DNA from: Zygnema cylindricum
Lineage: Eukaryota; Streptophyta; Zygnematophyceae; Zygnematales; Zygnemataceae
Direction of reading: 5' to 3'
Length of the DNA: 48,791 nt
NCBI GenBank assembly: GCA_037447655.1
Contig: JBBHKE010000581.1
Coordinates: 14,732-63,522 of the forward strand
Below, piece after piece: positions 31,493 through 44,200 of the stretch. A model generated the notes under the pieces. That model was not told where the DNA came from. It was given only the letters and a program-made list of their open reading frames with translations, and searched no databases. Position 1 is the first letter of the stretch, and each line of letters starts with the position of its first letter. The position numbers and the translations under genes were made by a program.

Positions 31493-32110
31493 CTTGTAAT
31501 TTCCTCACCAACTGCTATTCGAAAGCATTTATCGACGGAGGGGAATCTGCTGTACCATCGGCAATGTTTTTAACAAAAAAATATTCCAAATACGACAATA
31601 TTTTTGTATAATACATCTGTACAATGTCGTACACAATTAGAAAAGCGCACATGTAAAATCAGCGCCACGCGTTTTGCAGACCACGCGCGCCGCGCCACAC
31701 CGCGCCGCGCTACGCCCACCATGTACCACTGTGTACGACTGTACCAGAGCTACAATAGTACACCTTTGAGACGCTCCTCAGTGTGGAGAAATTATTACTG
31801 TAACGAAAAAGATGTTGTTATTTTCGCTATCTGGGGTTCAGTGACCTAAAACAATAAAACCATTAATAGTGTAACTGGCAAACATAACACTGTTTTGGTT
31901 ACACGTTTCGATACTGTAGCCGCTATGGTCCGTGTTCACATGATTGAGTTTTGAACATGTGAGAACAGGTTCGCGCGACGTTCCTAAGCCATTATTTTTA
32001 TGAATCAAATCTGGATGCTGTTTTCGCGTGTCGACGCCGTTACTTGACACTTTTTATGTACTTTCATTCAGAATATAGTGTTGTTTATCGATATGTACCT
32101 TTTTTTGACT
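31493..32110. other. Intergenic sequence without a supported gene
   Basis: Includes a short GC-rich patch (CACGCGCGCCGCGCCACACC, near 31681). Open frames of 70-81 codons show no family similarity. Confidence 0.35.
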
Positions 32111-32111
32111 G

Positions 32112-32280
<169 letters not shown>

Positions 32281-32430
32281 GCTCGCTGCATCGATTAGGA
32301 ATATATTGTGATATTTTAGCAATATACTGGTCCGATACTCCGATGCAATGATAACGAATTTTCGCGATAATCGACTTTGGTCTTCAATGATTTTTGTGAA
32401 ATTTAATTCGTACTCATTTTTTGTACTTAA

Positions 32431-32924
32431 TTGTTGCGCATTCCCTACCAAATTTCCGTGGTTTCATTACCACAGAGAATGGACCGAATTTTGATAAGTG
32501 ATATCACATTCTATGCACTACATAGTTCTCACGTACCCTGCATGATCCCATGTTTCCTCGCGCGCAAACCATTCCATACTGGTGTTGCGGCTCCAAATGC
32601 AGCACCAAGGCCCACCATTCCATTAGCTATGGAGATCTTTGTGACCTTGGACTCTTCCTTCGACAACTTTTTACGTGACTGCGCTGGGGATCTTTTGATG
32701 GTAGAGAACATGGCACCCCTTCTCCAACTCTCGTGTCAGCTTTCTATCGTCAACATATCTTTGTCGCCCTTCAGCGTTCCCAAGCTTTAGTAGCTTCGGT
32801 CTTTACCCGACAGGAGACGGTGGTGAATGACGGTCGAGGATTGGGAGACTTACCCCAACGTCACCCGACGCATATAGACGATATTCGTACTTATGACCTT
32901 TCCTTTAGTGTGGAACACTCTTAA
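32431..32924 (+). other. Unclassified sequence with overlapping open frames
   Basis: A less AT-rich stretch with a 119-codon frame (32431-32790) and a 63-codon frame (32733-32924, ending RTYDLSFSVEHS). Composition is more coding-like than its surroundings, but I recognise no domain, and the frames overlap as if a frameshift separates them. It may be a remnant of a transposon or host gene; no function is assigned. Confidence 0.25.
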
Positions 32925-33660
32925 GCTTAAGTGTCTAGAGTAGTTTTTTTTGTTCTTACAGTTTGGCTTTTGTTTTTTCTTTATGTTGTACTAGCTTTCC
33001 CTTTCGGGCTTACATTGTTGTTTAACCTTTGTTGTGCGTTTAGTCCTTACAAAGGTTGGTCTTTTACCTTTGATGGTCATAAACTATTTTTAGTTACAAT
33101 CATGTTTTTTACTTTGATGTTCTTACCACCGCGTTCTTGGCAATAAAATCTTTTCCTCTGCATGTATACAATATAATACCATATAGTATATAGTAAAAGT
33201 GTAATAATACTATGTATTTACATATATATCAGCAATGACATATTTATTTGTCCTTAAGCGACATATTGGGTTCCCTTGCTGTTCAATAACCGATAATATC
33301 GGTTTTAGTATTATCGCTTTATGAAATCGCCAATACACAACAATACAAAATAACAAGCGGTTTAACTTATGGACTGGCACATTTCATACGTTGTGAATTA
33401 CTGTAGTTGACACTAACTGAATCGTTCTTGTATGATAGTGCAATAAAAAGTGGTTTTATTACATCGTATTCAAAGTAGTCGAGGGGCACCAAACTATTGT
33501 TATTAAATTCGCGGTGCATTGTACACAGTTGTTCATTGCATGCTAAAATTATTAAAACATAAACACTCCCGTTCTTGAAGAAGATTTCACTTCGTCAACA
33601 TATGATTCCCATTTAGGTGTAGATAGGTACACTATGTCCAAATTGTCAAGATTTGGAAAT
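32925..33660. other. Intergenic sequence without a supported gene
   Basis: T-rich at first, then ordinary AT-rich sequence. Nothing recognised. Confidence 0.3.
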
Positions 33661-33664
33661 TACT

Positions 33665-33876
33665 ATGTGTGTTGATACTAGCCTGCTTATTTTCACCACT
33701 TCAAATACATTTTCTCCGTGCACACTCATCCAATTTCTATTGGAAACCGCTGTTCGAAAGGTGAGGAGCTTAAATTTCAATCGCAATCATAAGACTAACT
33801 ATCCAATAAGTGTGCACAGGAAAAATATGTTTTAAGAGGCAAAAATATATAAAAACTAGTAGCGATATGCGGTGTA
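33665..33876. mobile_element. MITE family A, diverged copy
   Basis: Core GTGCACACTCATCCAATT ... CCAATAAGTGTGCACAGG and right end AACTAGTAGCGATATGCGGT match the family A copy at 14535. The left TIR is eroded. Confidence 0.6.
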
Positions 33877-35207
33877 TTATACACATCCTTATTGGCTGTT
33901 AACAACAATATTTTTTTTTCTTTATCATACAACAAAAATGGTGTGCTAATGTCGAGTCTAAAAAAAAGACTTTTATTTCTTCATCATACAAAAGATAAGT
34001 GGTGTGCTAATGTCGAGTCTAAAAAAAAAAGCGCGGTACGACAAATATGCATGTTTTATTGATACATGCAACGTTTTTAGTTGCCATGTAGTGAGATCTA
34101 AGTCATCCTGTACGCTGTTGTACTTTTTTCTTCACTGCAATTTTTTTTTAGTTCCTTAAGAGGACTTAACAAGTATTGTAGAGCGTATTGAACAAAATTG
34201 ACGACTCTCGTTTTTTCATTTTGAGGAGAAAAACGACCATTGTCAATGTGGAAGCTTGCTTCACTTTTGGAAAATTGCAAGTGCGAAATAACAACAATAC
34301 AGAAGTGCATACGGTTTTTTTTTTTTTATGATCTTCTACAAATCACATCTTATCCTTCTGGTATAGGGAAAATAGGATTTACCACGACACCTCCCATCGC
34401 TACTACAATCGATCACTCTAATTCCTGGTAGTGTTTCCTGACCCGGAATCATAAACTAGTATTAACAACGCTATTTAGGTAGCCTAGTGCAAGCCACGTT
34501 GCAAAACATAATTTAGTATAGTTCATCTCAAATCAGTTTTAAACTAGCAATTCAATAACCCTAGTAGCGGTGGACGGTGTACTAGCCTATCACTCAATTC
34601 TTACACTATCCCGATTTTATTTTGGGAGCTTGTATTCTGCTTTAAAAAGATTACAAAGCCAAATCAACACACTTTAAAACAACAATTGTGGGCAAGTGAG
34701 AGTGAAAAATGAAGCTGAACCTAAATAGTCTTACACGTCCATATACAGAATGTAGGAGGCTTATTTTCAGGTAAAAAATGAACCTAGGTTGAATATCAAA
34801 AACTGGAAACATTAGCAATATCGCAATACAAAAACTCGCCATAATGGGCACCTATCAACGGTAGACTACTATACAGATATTGAAGCGTGTAAAATCGACC
34901 GCAAATTATCTTGATACGGTGATTCTCATCACAATGTGTTGCTCGGGCAAGTAATTGTATTACTACAACTCGTGCATGAAACAAAGGAGAGGGCTGTCAT
35001 AAGGTGTTTCAACTATTTTTCGATGTTATTTATTTGTTTAGCAGTTATCCAGCATGGTAAACACAGATCCACATACCACAAAACAATGGACCGTCAAATT
35101 GAATTTACATTAATTCTGTAATTCTTATTTCCACCCGTTACTACAAGTGGCAGAAGCAACAATAAAAGTACTGTACAATTCTGACGAACGACTTTTTTAA
35201 ATTATAA
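33877..35207. other. BLTP3-like gene 3' flank and intergenic sequence
   Basis: Contains a ~66-bp direct repeat (ATCATACAACAAAAATGGTG / ATCATACAAAAGATAAGTGG, each followed by TGCTAATGTCGAGTCTAA, at about 33925-34025) and a decayed MITE end at about 34443-34583 (GTAGCGGTGGACGGTGTA). No gene seen. Confidence 0.45.
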
Positions 35208-38200
35208 CTACGATCTGTTTTTTGCTTTTTCCAATAGAGCTTGTAAGGCTTCCAAGCGTTCTGTCAGTTCTTCAACTTTTCGAGCCGCTTCATATTCCTT
35301 TTCTTTTCGAATTTCTAACATGTCGCTCTCTGTTCTGACTAAATCTACCTTTTCGTCATCTCCTTCCTCTCCTTCTCCCTCATTAACCGATAAACTTTCA
35401 AGGTTTCCTTCTGATCCAGGATTTCTTACCCAGGCATTCATAAGGTCTTTAACAAGTTCCTGACATAAAATTTGAGCACTTGATACTTCCGTTTCAAGGC
35501 CACTCAGGGTGTTTTTCCATTCACTATCATCTCTTTCAGGAACCTCTGCTTTCACAAAATCTTCACCAGTAACAGCTCTCGCTCCTGCTCGAGAAAGACA
35601 AAAGTGACAAAAGGGACAAAAGGACAAAAAACAAAAGAAAAAGACAAAAAGACAAAAAGAAAAAAAGAAAAAAAGAAAAATAAAAGGATCAAACAGTAAA
35701 CAAAACAAACAAATCCGTTGAACAACAATAACATCAAAGAAGGTGAAATTGCGACAAAAACGACGTTGTTTGAAGCAAGACAGTTAGGAAAAGTAGAAGG
35801 AGACACTTTTGGTTCTTACAGTGTTCATTTTAAAATCTGGTACCAGTAAGTTTGGTTCTCACCAATAATCATATTCAACCTTTACGGTATATATGTATGA
35901 TGTACTCTTTCCTCTTAAGAGAAAAAAAATCTTGTGTCCCATACGGATTGAAAAGTAGGGTTAACTCACCCATATTGACAAGCTGGTCGATTGTCGATTG
36001 TGTTATTATAGGAATTCCTTGAAGTTGAATTAATTTTAGTCCACCGGCCGCAATTCTAGAGGCCGAAGCAATTTCCGATTTGCAGAGAGAAACCAAATTT
36101 TCCATGTCCTCTTTGGTTATCTCCACCTCCAGCTGACAACAAAAGAGTTAAAATTAAAAAAGATAAAGAATAAACAAACATAGAAGGAAAATAAACGAGA
36201 AGTTGCATAGATCTTTTTATAAAACTGTGGATACACTAACGGTATGGATGAGAAATAGTATGGCCCATGACAAATCATGTTATGCAGAAAAAGGTTTTAA
36301 GCAGAGATTCATAGTGATAGTAAAATCCTCGATATTTTAAAAGCCAAATATACAAGCTGTTTCTCATTTATTGAATCCGCTTTGTCCAATTAGCCCATTC
36401 CATTTAAAGCCCCTTTTCTGTGTGGAAAGCTTAACACAAATAACCTTCCTGTGGGGAAGCCCCGATGCCCTTTCCTTGCCATGTAACTGGCACAATTCAC
36501 ATTAATGGTCGCATCATTCCTGCAAAAAAATATACCAAACTGTATTCCAATAGTTCTATTGCGTTTTTGAATTATAGTACCAAATTCGTCCTCTGTCCAG
36601 TTTTTTCTGTAGTACGTTCGTTACTCGCAAAATTACTCTCTTTATTTGTTTGTTTACGCCAATTGTATCTCTCTTTATGATACACTACTTTACCATTGAG
36701 GCTCATATGGAAAATTGAAGGCCATTTGGACCCCTAATATAAATAATAAGATTTTGTGTTAGATACACATCTCTAGATTTAAAGAATGCTCATTATCAAA
36801 CATCAGGTTTGCAAATTGCTGCACTGGCACAGTACTGCAGAAGCCCACATGTAAACATCAACCAAATGGGGATATGGAAATTTACCGGTTCCTGAACAGC
36901 CGTCACGATACTTTTCACCGACCAGACATCTCGTCTTTTCCCATTTTCCGAATCTTCATCTGTAATCTCATTGTTGACAAAAGTGAACTTCAAATCCAGC
37001 CCGCTCTTAGAAGCCAGCGACGAATGTCCAGATCTTGAATTTGAGGATTGAGAAGAACCTCTCGAAGAACGTCTCGACTCTTCTTCATTTCTCAAATCTT
37101 GTGTGGAGGAGAGCTCCAACATACGTGGCTTTAAAGCTTGAATACCCTCCATTTGCATCTGGAGAATAAAAACACAAAAAAAAAACACCAACTAGGAAAT
37201 TGTACGTACATTCATCTCTCCTATAGTATCTGTTAGCAGGAATACAATTTTAATATCAACCCATATTGCTTACGTTGGTATAATGTCCCGAATCAGTTGT
37301 CATGCAACCCTCATCCATGTTTTATGACAAAACTGACATGGCTACTTTCACTTGAAAACTACAAAAAAAATCAATTGATTTACTTCATTCAGAATTAGAG
37401 TGATGTGGGTGAGCAAGTACCTACTTGACTTCCTACGAAAGCAAAAGCAAATCTGATCACAGACCGTTTAAAATGAAACAAGGAAACTCGAGGATTTGTG
37501 ACATACCGTCACACATTCAATTGGTCGGTTATTGGATTGATTTGAGATTCTTCCTGATTGCTCATTTGCACCCCCTGTATTTTGCGCTGAAATTCGAAGA
37601 ACACGAAATGTGGAATGCCAACAACGATCTTCTCGTCGCATCACACCATTTTCTTCAGATTGAACTCCCTCCGCCCCTTCGAGTGCAAACAACCAATCTA
37701 GAAATTGTACATCAATATCCATTTCATCCGGTACAGACATTTCCCACGAGTTATTCCACACTCCTGACTTGTCTATCCCTGTCTCTGTTTGCCCTTCCGC
37801 TGGAGAAAACACCAAAATTGGAAAAGCCCATGTAAGGTGTCACATTTTTGGCATTATTTTAAACAGAAGTTTAACAAACTAAACCAGCTAATAGCAGTTT
37901 CACAAATCTGTGGATGGTAAAGTCAAATTCCAAATAAACTTACAATCCCCATAGGTCAAGTCTGTAATGCTTCAGGAAAGGAATTAGTAGTGTAAATGCA
38001 AAATTGGAATCAGAAAAGGTATAATATTAATTTAGTGTGGGAGGCGTTGTTGATTGTATTTCAAGTCCTTAAATAGTGTTGCTAACACTATTTTATGATT
38101 TTTGGCCAAAAAAGTCGCAACCGAGAGTGTGTGTGTTTTTAAATCTAATAGCGATGGCCGGTGTAATCTAAAAGCCCAAAAAAACATACATAATAGAACA

Positions 38201-41200
38201 AATTTATTGTGTCCGTCTAAAACCATGGAACGCCCTGCCTATTTAAAACTTCCATAAAACATAATTTCTGGTAGGCTAGAACAAGTACACCTGGTTTGAT
38301 AATGGATAGTTAAGGGGTTTTACCAGATTTATCGTCTTCTTTGGGTTTGGGGTAGACCCCAAACACTAATATTTTATATGCTAATTAGCTTCCACATCAT
38401 CTGAAACAATAAATCCACTATTGTCTCAAGTTGAGAAACTGCAACTTACACGGAGTCTTATCTTTCGGCTCCTCCGTTCCAAGTAAACTTCCTAACGTCC
38501 CACTTTCTCTCAAAAGAGACACCAATTCCACAATATCCTTCCCTGGGGTCCCGTCAGCTTCCATAATTCCAAACCGGTGAAGAAGAGCCTCATTATACCC
38601 CATTCCCCCTCCCAATCTCACTCCTCCTATCCTTGCAGAAACAGACAGAGTTTGGGAACCATCTCCAACTTTGTCTGGAATAACATGTGTAACACTAATA
38701 TCCATAAAAGGGATACCTTTCTTTACTGTTGAAGTGCCCCCAGTTCCTGCCATACTTCCAGGTTTTTCCCCTTTCCAACAAACGGGTCTCATTCTTGTCT
38801 CACTTCTACTGGCAAGGCTAGAGGTTAAACCTTCTTCTTTTTCAGTTGATGTAGTCTCTGTTTCTACACATTCCATACTAATGTCTTGCCAAAATACTTG
38901 CGATTGAATTACAGTGGTTTTTGCATCTCCAAGAGACCTATGTGTAACCCTTAAGAGAATGCCTCCGCCTAGAAATTGAGCCAATGTAGGACCCTCTACT
39001 GCAGGATCTCCAGGAATAGATTCTAACAGACGAAACCGTAACCCATCAATTTTAACAGAAACAGCCGAATCTCCAGGCACAAGTGAACCAGTTTCCGCTA
39101 ACCCAGTTTTACTCACTTTCGTTACTGCAGAAGACAGTCCTTTGACAGGGTCTACCTCTTGTTTTCCTTTACTAACTTTTACTAAAGCTTGACTCACATC
39201 CGTAAGATAAGAATACATTTTGAGAACAAAAAGCAATTGCATTCGAGAGCTATTGACATTTAGTTCTTTACATCCTAAAGCAAGTCTCACAATCCCCCCT
39301 GGTGGAGGAATTTTTTCCAAAGGACTTCCATCAGCAGTAAGTAAAGCCATTTCTATTCGTGAATCTGACATGGAGACACATCCTAACTCAGTTCCTCCTA
39401 AATCTGACTCTCCATAGACATCAACGGAATCGCCAAAAGTTCCAGTTTCTAAAGTAAAATTGATCTTCTCTGCAGAAATTGCGAATTTCCTTTGACTTGC
39501 ATCAACAGGTTGGCCTTCCCACATAGGGTAACAAGCAGCGTCTCTGTCGACTTGTAAAACTTTATATTGCAAAAAAGGGTCTTGCATCAAGGACAACTTT
39601 AATATTTTTAAACGGGCACCAGTAAACTGAGCCTCGTCGACTGTATCGTCCTCAAAAGCTTTACTAGGAACAGGAACAATTAAATCAAATTCATCAAAAG
39701 TGAGGTTATAAAATCGACGAGAATTGCTTTGAACAGTTATGGCCACAGGTTCTGCAAAATGTGTTTCTGCAAGAAGGGAAGCGATGCGAAAACATGATTC
39801 TTCTTGAAGAGTGACCTGCACGAAAAACACACACACACACACATAATTGACATTGTTTTTCTGTTTTTTTTCTGACTGTTTATGCAATACAAAAAAAAGT
39901 AAAGAATCGAGAATTCGAGCGAGAAAGACGGATAGACCTCCCACCATTTGTAGATCATGCCCCTACTTATAATTGTTCAAATAAATTAATATGAACCACT
40001 ATTTACACGTTACATGCGGGACTTAAGCTTGCATGCAGGCCCTGTCCTGTATACATGAATTGGTATGGGCCATATTATTTCCCATGAATACTATTAGGCT
40101 GTCAACAAAAATTACGGCAAAGGGAGAGAGATGCTATCCCAAGAACAAATGAAAATACTCACTACCACGGTAAACTGTTTCTTGAGTCTGAAGTTCTACT
40201 TAAAGAGAAGATCAAAAACCACCTGGTTAATTAATGAATAAAAAAAACATACCCCGGGTAGTTCTCCTCTCTCTCTCTTTCTCCTTCCCCTGAGCTGTTG
40301 AAAATAGCGTTGCACATCTAAGTTGGTTTAATGATACAAAATGTCATACAATTTTAAAAGATTTTATCAGGCCATCATAATTTTTTGTTTACCTTTAAAG
40401 GATCGCAGCGAATGACAAGCTGTCCAGTAAGAACCGGGGGCTCTGGAGCAGGTTTAATGTGAGCAGAAAAAAGACGGAGCATCGACCCTCCATGGGAAAC
40501 TTCTTCAGTTGATAACGGGTATATACGAGGCCAAAGGAGATCACTTGCTACAAAAGTAAACAACACAAGGGAAACGAAAAAAAAATGAACAATTGATTTG
40601 ACATGATACAAAAAGTGGTTAACCATTAACACACTGACTTGAACAGAAGATAAAAACATTACTCTCAATCATTGTCCAGAGCATGACCAAAATCAAATGT
40701 AAGACACTTCATTTTAACCAAAAATGTTCACTTTAACTTCAAAATAACACTTCGAACAGTTCTGAAAACAAGCTTACCAAAGGGAGGAATCCCTTCAGCT
40801 CTAGGTCCTGCATCGGGCGCTCCAGGCTGGATTAAAGTAATGGGTGGATATGAAAAAGTATCCCTGCCGAAAGAAAAAAAATCAGATTATAAATGTGACA
40901 GACAGTAATCCTTGGAAATAATGCACATGACAAAAGAAATCAACACTTTGAGATCATAAATGTGACAGAACCAAATGTTCATAACCTACATGACATAAAA
41001 CGCTTTTGAGCCATGTAAGTGACTTTTCCACCTATGTCAGAAATAACGAATATCTAGCAATCATAAACAAAACAAATCGGTACTTTGAAATTATAAACTG
41101 ATGTAAAGATCATTTACAACAATTACTGAACTTTTGAGCTGGATATGTAAAAGTGTCCCTAATAAAACGAACGAACGAACATTCTGTAACATAATAAATC

Positions 41201-44200
41201 AACACTTCAAAATTACATCATAGCTGTTCCATCTTCGCAGTAGCGGCAGTTAAAAGCAAGTAGATGCCTAAAAGAAACAAATTCAACACCACTAAGAAAA
41301 GAATTTGACAGCGATAAGAAAAGTGTGAGTGCCAGTCCATTTCCTACCTAAACCAATGTTGTCCACAAGTTCAGAATACACCATTCCCCTCATACAGTGT
41401 GGTTTACACTAGCTATCACCTAAACCTTTTCTGGGGGTTACAAATGTGAATTATATCAATCTCTCATAGAATCATAGAAGACATGACTCAGTTTGGATAA
41501 AACATAATTAACAAAAATTGTGCCAACATTAGTTGTGCACTACAAATGTAAACTTGCTAAAACAATAAAAAAGATAATAATAGTGAGTCAATGGTGTATT
41601 TAGAGAGCAAATTGAGAAGTGAAGAGCCTCACCTAAGGAACATGTTTCCAAGATATAAACGAGACATCGCAGAAACCACATTACCCTCGTCCACACTTCC
41701 CTGAAAAACATCAAAAAAGGGTTTTCCACAAACACCTGGTAATGTTAGCTAACCGGCAAGCTTGGAAAAGCACTTAAACAAACACACAAGAAAATCTCAA
41801 TTATAACCAAAGAGATGAATTTGACTTGTGTTAGTTTTATGAGAAGGTGAAATGTAACAAGGAAAGCAAAACGGGAGTCAAACGCTAATGACAGGTCCTG
41901 TCGATCTCACAGTTTGTTTATAGAAAGAAATGGAGGAATTAGTGTCCTGCCCCAGACCACATGTAATATGTGATCTGCACGGAGATATTTCCTAACATTA
42001 CTTTTGAAAATTGTGAAAAAAGTTACAAGGTTTCTTTGAATCATCCATATAATAAAACTTCAAGAAAAGCAGCATACCTTCACATAGTGCAATGATTGAA
42101 GAACCAATTCCAACTGAAAATCTGCATTTACAGCTCCCATATATAGTTTTTAAAGAAAACCACGAGGAGGAGAGAAGCAGAAAAACAAGAGAAAAGGAGG
42201 CAAAAGTAGAACTGCTTGTAGAAAAAGTCAACAGAAAATTAACCTCTGATGGATAATATTTCGATTGATTTGACTGATTTGACTGATTTGTTGCGAGATT
42301 TATGCCAAGACAGAATTCCAGATGAGCTGAACCATATTGCATCCTTATACTGTTTCTATTCTTGCCAAATTTGCCGGCCAACTTCTACATTTTGCTCAGG
42401 GTGTTTGTAAACAATTGTCAACAATGTCGATGCTTTATACAACTGTATCAGTATATTCTTAAAATGTACTTAAGCTTGGAGCAAAATCCCTCCAAAGGGG
42501 CTCCCAAAGCGTTTTCACACATGTTGCTCTTAGTAACACGAATCTACACTTTTCTCTCAAGACAAAAACAGAAGAAACGACATATTGATTGAGCTATTCA
42601 TAGTGAAGCGAGTGTTAACACTGATACGAATCCCTCCAGAATTATGAAAACAGGCATACCAGATTCCTTGATTCGCAGAAAAATGTGATCAATTAAAACG
42701 TCAAGAAACACTCGTCCTGCTGCTTCTGAAGCCTGCAAAAAAAAACTTCCTAAGCAGTTGACAGAAATATGTGGAGCAATATCCAGTTTTACGTGAGGCT
42801 AAGCAATAAGAATTTCAATTACGAAATTAGTTATGGATCTCGAGTTCGGCTCATAGCTGGTAAATGAATGAATACTTCATGGTAGGTTAAAAGCATAGGT
42901 TTGTCCAAAAACGAAAATCGTCTCATCATTCTGAATAAATTCTGGAGTGTCTGTGCTATTCTTAATACTAAACAGAGGGCCACCATAGTCCACCCTAGTT
43001 TCACTGCCATTGCCTAAAAAAATTTAGCATTTCAATATGGACAAGATTCATCACGCAGTATCAAATGCAGAAAAAAAAAATGCAGATTTCAAATTCAAAA
43101 GATCCACTCAAAACTTTATTAATACATCCACAGAATATACATGATACTATCCAAAGCACCTATAAGCTGCTGCATAATGGGTGGTTTATATCCTTTGTGC
43201 CCAACTAAAAGATGGGCAAACACAGACCAAATACTTGAACAAAAAGGCATGTTTATATCCGAGGCTCAAAAAACTAATGGCGTTGACTAAGGTGTACCCT
43301 AATAATGATGCATTTTACATTAATTTTACCAACCAGCAAACATTTCAAAACTGAAAGCCAGTGGCAAATTTTCAAAACTTAACACCAGACAAGATATTTA
43401 GAGGTTCAAAAAAAAAATGCCAATGGCTTTTGTATATTTAGAGGATGATGTACGTGTTTTGGAGCTCAGAATATGTAGCTTTGTGGTCACGTTGTGAACC
43501 GCATACAAATGCACATTGTGAATAGATCACAAAGTCAAGTCGTATACATCTCATTGTAATTGCAAGCGAACATTTCATTCATCCCAGATTCTAATAAACA
43601 TGAGTAGCTGATTAGGATTTTTCGACCAACATTTAAAATAAAATAAAAATGCACAAGTCTTAGCCTTACCAATGAAGGCATTGGTTTCATGTCTGGCCGA
43701 TTCATACAAGTATACATCCCAGCCACAAACCGCATTAGGGCCCGAAGACCTGAACCCCCCCAACAAACACTTAATCAGCCTTCTATTATGTTTTGTGAAA
43801 GGTTACTGTTATTCCTACATGCTTACTGTCATTTGTACAAGCGTATGGCTACTTATAAATGCTTGCTTTTAATTGTACATGCTCATGCTTACCGTATTGA
43901 TGTTTAGACTGAATTTGCATAACGTTTTTATTTAGCCAATAAATGAACTCCACTTCCTTAAATGTGCAACATGGTTAAAAGCTTCAAAAGTTGAAAAGTG
44001 ATACTCAATGTTAAACGTTATGTGTGACTAAGTAGGAGAAGCCATTCTGCTCTGAGGGGGAGGCTTGCTGGATGGGACTGACCTGGTTCGCTTAATAGAG
44101 GACAAAGAGCTTGTGAAAGCTTAAGGTCCACTTCAAGACCAAGAGGATTGTTTGTCTCGGTCCTATGCATGGTAATCTGCCCAAAAAGAAGGAAAGGGGT

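Noticed and set aside
37425-37835. 136-codon plus-strand frame
   Set aside because: Antisense shadow of BLTP3-like exon 17, which is supported by phase and family similarity.
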